Shown piece after piece: positions 6,215-8,622 of a stretch of DNA of 8,622 nt. The stretch is from Candidatus Altimarinota bacterium. Lineage in GTDB: Bacteria; Patescibacteriota; Gracilibacteria; Absconditabacterales; Absconditicoccaceae. The notes under the pieces were generated by a model. That model saw nothing but the letters and a program-made list of their open reading frames with translations. It ran no database searches and had not been told where the DNA came from. The stretch is from the NCBI GenBank assembly GCA_015489035.1, contig WFMP01000025.1, positions 1 to 8,622 on the forward strand, given 5' to 3'. A program made the position numbers and the translations under genes. Position 1 is the stretch's first letter. Each line of letters opens with the position of its first letter.

Positions 6215-7801
6215 ATGGGTAAAAAAATATTTGTAATTTTATTTTCTATTTTTTTTATTTTTGAAAATGCGTATGCTGAATATACAACTAATGTACAATG
6301 TTCATTACACTCATCTGAACCTTTTGGATTAACAGGTGATGTTAGTGGAAAACGTGTATTCACAAAATCTACTTATGCTTATGATTGTAATCAAACAATT
6401 ATAAAAAGAGGTACTTGTAAAACATGGAGTAAAAATATAAAATATGATATATTTACTCCAAATCAAAAAAAGAACGTCTATTTTCAAACTTCTAATTTTA
6501 GTGGAAGTATAGGGCAAATGTTATCTGTTATTAATGTTTTTGGAAAATTAAATGGTATATGGGCAGGTTGGCATGGATATTGTATTAAAGGAACACCACC
6601 TAAAAATTTTGGTTGGTTAACTAATCCATATTTCATTGCAGGAGCAGTTATTGATATTGCAACATGGGGAGCAGGAAAATATTTTCAAGAAGCAGGAAAA
6701 GCCGCAAAAGCAGGAGGTACGGCAGGAAAAGAAGCCGCTAAAGAAGCCGCTAAAAAAATAATTGCATATTCAGTATGTGCCGCTAATGCAGGTATTAATG
6801 TAGCATCAATGTTACAACAATATAATGCAACAAATCCATGTGATCCTGTAGATGATATTTGCCCTGATCAAGTACACGGAGGTCACGGTCCAGGTCAAGT
6901 ATTTACAATACCGACTACACGTTATAATGATATGATAAATCAACCTGGGGGTTCAAAGATAGTAAAATATATACAAATACTTAATCAAAGTAAAGGAGTA
7001 ACTAGACTTCGCATTATAAATCCTGGAATTGGTAACATGGATGCAGGAAATTCCGCTGCTGCAAGAGCCGCTGCAAAAAAAGTAAAACTTATGGTATTAA
7101 AAATACAAGCATTAATTATGACAGTAGAGCTTACAGCGTGTGTTTATGAAACAGAAGCTCATGATATTACAACACATAGTGGATCTCAAGGAATGAAAAA
7201 GAAACCTAAAAGTATGGCATCGCCTACGAATTTAGCTATAATGGGACTTGGTATGATTAATCCTCTGCTTGGTCTTGGTGCAGAAGTGGCTTTAAATATG
7301 TATCAAAGTTTTCAGACAGTAGATACTTGTGATAATTTAACTCAGGCAAAAGCACAAGGGAGCAGACACGTACAAACGTATCATGCTACTCGTGCAGGAT
7401 TATGTCATTTTGTAAGAGAAAGTACAAAGAACATGGGTCCTGGGTTAAAACAAGATAGGTTCTATTATTGTTGTTATGACAGTAAAATCACACGAATATT
7501 AGCAGAACAAGCTAAAGCACAATTTGCATTAGGTTGGCAACATTGCACAAATATTTCTTTTACAGAACTTGAACATTTAAGCTTTACTCCGTGTGGTAAA
7601 GGATTAAATTCTAGTAACAATGGAGTAGATTTTCCTGCAAGTTATACAACTAAACAACGTATGAGAGCTTATCAATACACTCATAAGTGTATGGATTTAG
7701 TGCCTCTTGATAATTATATTAAAAAACGATTTGGTGGACCTAATCATTTAATTGATTCAAGCACAATAAACAATGTCTTAAAACAGTATAAATACAACTA
7801 A
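6215..7801 (+). CDS. TraN-like conjugal transfer mating-pair stabilisation protein
   Basis: TraN is an outer-membrane protein of F-type conjugation systems that stabilises donor-recipient contact. This 528-residue protein has a clean signal peptide ending ENAYA. Its C-terminal part matches the TraN signature: GLCHF (C397), a vicinal FYYCCYDSKITRILAEQ (C419, C420) like the CCF/YxSKLARII of TraN, GWQHC (C444), then a TELEHLSF segment like the TPEEL-LDF of TraN. The N-terminal stretch with C29, a GKRV turn, a Tyr-rich YAYDC (C58) and GTC (C68) also resembles the TraN segment with R-x-x-x-G-x-x-V and an aromatic Cys motif. Between them lie a hydrophobic segment (138-155), an Ala/Gly/Lys-rich helix (159-200), CDPVDDIC (209-216), another Ala-rich helix (about 275-300) and a hydrophobic helix (340-362). 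Family TraN proteins are about 600 residues or more, so this may be the conserved core only. Name confidence is good, based on remembered motifs. Confidence 0.72.
   Translation: MGKKIFVILFSIFFIFENAYAEYTTNVQCSLHSSEPFGLTGDVSGKRVFTKSTYAYDCNQTIIKRGTCKTWSKNIKYDIFTPNQKKNVYFQTSNFSGSIGQMLSVINVFGKLNGIWAGWHGYCIKGTPPKNFGWLTNPYFIAGAVIDIATWGAGKYFQEAGKAAKAGGTAGKEAAKEAAKKIIAYSVCAANAGINVASMLQQYNATNPCDPVDDICPDQVHGGHGPGQVFTIPTTRYNDMINQPGGSKIVKYIQILNQSKGVTRLRIINPGIGNMDAGNSAAARAAAKKVKLMVLKIQALIMTVELTACVYETEAHDITTHSGSQGMKKKPKSMASPTNLAIMGLGMINPLLGLGAEVALNMYQSFQTVDTCDNLTQAKAQGSRHVQTYHATRAGLCHFVRESTKNMGPGLKQDRFYYCCYDSKITRILAEQAKAQFALGWQHCTNISFTELEHLSFTPCGKGLNSSNNGVDFPASYTTKQRMRAYQYTHKCMDLVPLDNYIKKRFGGPNHLIDSSTINNVLKQYKYN
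6731..6754 (+). repeat. Perfect 12-base tandem repeat, two copies, in the TraN-like gene
   Basis: The 12-mer GAAGCCGCTAAA occurs twice in a row (6731-6742 and 6743-6754), encoding EAAK twice. Being in multiples of three, it keeps the frame and would lengthen or shorten the Ala-rich helix by about one turn per unit. It is a plausible site for copy-number slippage, but only two copies exist here. Confidence 0.8.
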
Positions 7802-7802
7802 A

Positions 7803-7807
7803 AAGGA
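7803..7807 (+). promoter_or_regulatory. Ribosome binding site that fixes a TTG start
   Basis: AAGGA lies 5 bases before the TTG at 7813. The spacing and the signal peptide encoded from that codon support TTG over the next ATG at 7870, which would remove the whole signal peptide. Confidence 0.6.
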
Positions 7808-7812
7808 AAATT

Positions 7813-8367
7813 TTGAAAAAGATAATTATTTCAATTACATTATTTACATCATTATTACAAGCAAGCAGTATGCGAACAAATGAACCGTTTATATCCGCTA
7901 AACAAATGCAAGAACTAAAAGTCCAAACTAATCCTTATCAATGGAAAAAAGCATATACCTCTTTTTCTACTTTAAAACCGATGTATCAAGCTTTAGAAAA
8001 AAAATACTCATTTATGAAACTATATAAAAATCCACAAAATATTACTAATTTTTTAGAGGGTTTAAAACTAATTTACACACAGCACAAGAATATAATTACA
8101 GGTTGGATACTTCTTGAGGAATACTTAAAAACAAGCAATATATATTCAAAAAAACAATATTTTTTGTATGTTAGAAATGATGTAAATTATTTATATAAAC
8201 ACCAAATTTGTCAGGGGTATATGTTTAAGGGCTTTCAAGAAAACTTTTATGCACATAATAAAAGTATCGCATTGAAAGTGTATAAAAGAGGAATTGTGGA
8301 GTGTAAAGTACCTTGGCAAACAATGATGATACAAGCGAGGCTTAGTAGCTTGCTGTATCAGAACTGA
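7813..8367 (+). CDS. Small exported protein of unknown function
   Basis: The gene encodes 184 residues from a TTG start. The first 17 residues (MKKIIISITLFTSLLQA) are a signal peptide with a plausible cleavage after LQA, so the product is likely periplasmic or released. The remainder is Lys/Tyr/Gln-rich and looks mostly alpha-helical, with segments that could be helix-turn-helix repeats (for example around residues 45-110), but I find no recognisable domain. Only two cysteines remain (ICQGY and VECKV, about 33 residues apart), which could form one disulfide. It begins 11 bases after the TraN-like gene and shares its orientation, so it probably belongs to the same operon and may be a partner or chaperone of the assembly; this is inference. 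Its 3' end overlaps a convergent gene by 26 bases. Confidence 0.6.
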   Translation: MKKIIISITLFTSLLQASSMRTNEPFISAKQMQELKVQTNPYQWKKAYTSFSTLKPMYQALEKKYSFMKLYKNPQNITNFLEGLKLIYTQHKNIITGWILLEEYLKTSNIYSKKQYFLYVRNDVNYLYKHQICQGYMFKGFQENFYAHNKSIALKVYKRGIVECKVPWQTMMIQARLSSLLYQN

Positions 8368-8622
8368 TCTCAACTCCATAATCTTTAAGATCAATACCAA
8401 AATAATCCTCAATGCGTTTGCCATATTCAGGACAAACTTCATTTAAAATACCTTCCGAACCTCTGGTAATTGCTCCACCAACACCTTCAGGATGGATCAT
8501 ACTATATTCTAATATTATCTCATTTTCTTTATCTAAATGTACTATAGAGTTGTAATCAAAAAGCAGTAAATCTTCATAAATATTAAATCCATGTAGTGGT
8601 CTTGCGTCATCTCTCATAATTG
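8342..8622 (-). CDS. Minus-strand protein of unknown function, possibly 5'-truncated
   Basis: An open frame enters from the right edge and ends with TAA at 8342-8344. From the first ATG visible (8617) it encodes 91 residues, but the frame stays open to the edge, so the real start may lie outside. The protein is acidic and soluble-looking, with no signal peptide and a single cysteine. Recognisable stretches include MRDDARPLHGFN, an IVHLDKENEIILEYSMIH strand pair, a Gly-rich EGVGGAITRGSEG turn, and an amphipathic end around YGKRIEDYFGIDLKD. I do not recognise the family. It is oriented against the four-gene operon and has none of the features of the exported proteins, so it probably belongs to another unit. 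It reads as a real gene because it has balanced, protein-like composition and because the other strand is closed after 8367. Confidence 0.5.
   Translation of the reverse strand, partial: IMRDDARPLHGFNIYEDLLLFDYNSIVHLDKENEIILEYSMIHPEGVGGAITRGSEGILNEVCPEYGKRIEDYFGIDLKDYGVEISSDTASY

Noticed and set aside
8191..8442. Second minus-strand open frame near the right end
   Set aside because: It overlaps both gene 4 and the better-looking minus-strand gene ending at 8342 in another frame, with hydrophobic, low-quality composition.

Overview
The window is AT-rich (about one third G+C, judged by eye), with Lys/Asn/Ile-rich proteins, AAGGA-type ribosome binding sites and one TTG start. This would fit a plasmid or integrative element of a Campylobacterota-like bacterium (Arcobacter/Sulfurimonas type), but the taxonomy is an inference from composition and gene content only; other low-G+C proteobacteria are possible. 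The best functional anchor is the third large gene. It carries the C-terminal signature of TraN, the outer-membrane mating-pair stabilisation protein of F-type conjugative type IV secretion systems.

Layout: bases 1-55 hold the last codons of an upstream gene that overlaps the next start (ATGA). Then come four plus-strand genes with almost no spacing, apparently one operon: (1) 52-2556, an 834-residue exported protein with 53 cysteines, a C-type-lectin-like region and repeated short Cys loops; (2) 2529-6197, overlapping the first by 28 bases, a 1222-residue exported protein with a second C-type-lectin-like region, a Cys-rich N-terminal half and a Cys-poor, probably beta-rich C-terminal half; (3) 6215-7801, the TraN-like protein, with Ala/Gly-rich helices between two TraN-like Cys regions; (4) 7813-8367, a small exported protein of unknown function starting at TTG. 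A minus-strand gene, 8342 to the right edge, converges on gene 4 and overlaps its end by 26 bases; its 5' end may lie outside the window.

Reading of the system: all four plus-strand products have signal peptides and three are disulfide-type Cys-rich proteins, so the operon makes a cell-surface or periplasmic assembly. The most interesting hypothesis is that the TraN role is spread over several proteins: a conserved TraN core (gene 3) plus two very large, CTLD-bearing surface proteins (genes 1 and 2) that could recognise recipient cells. The TraN match rests on motif recall, and the lectin-like calls on spacing of hallmark residues; neither was checked by a database search. No RNA gene, CRISPR array, insertion sequence, clear promoter or clear terminator was seen, and no gene-free stretch longer than 17 bases separates the plus-strand genes.
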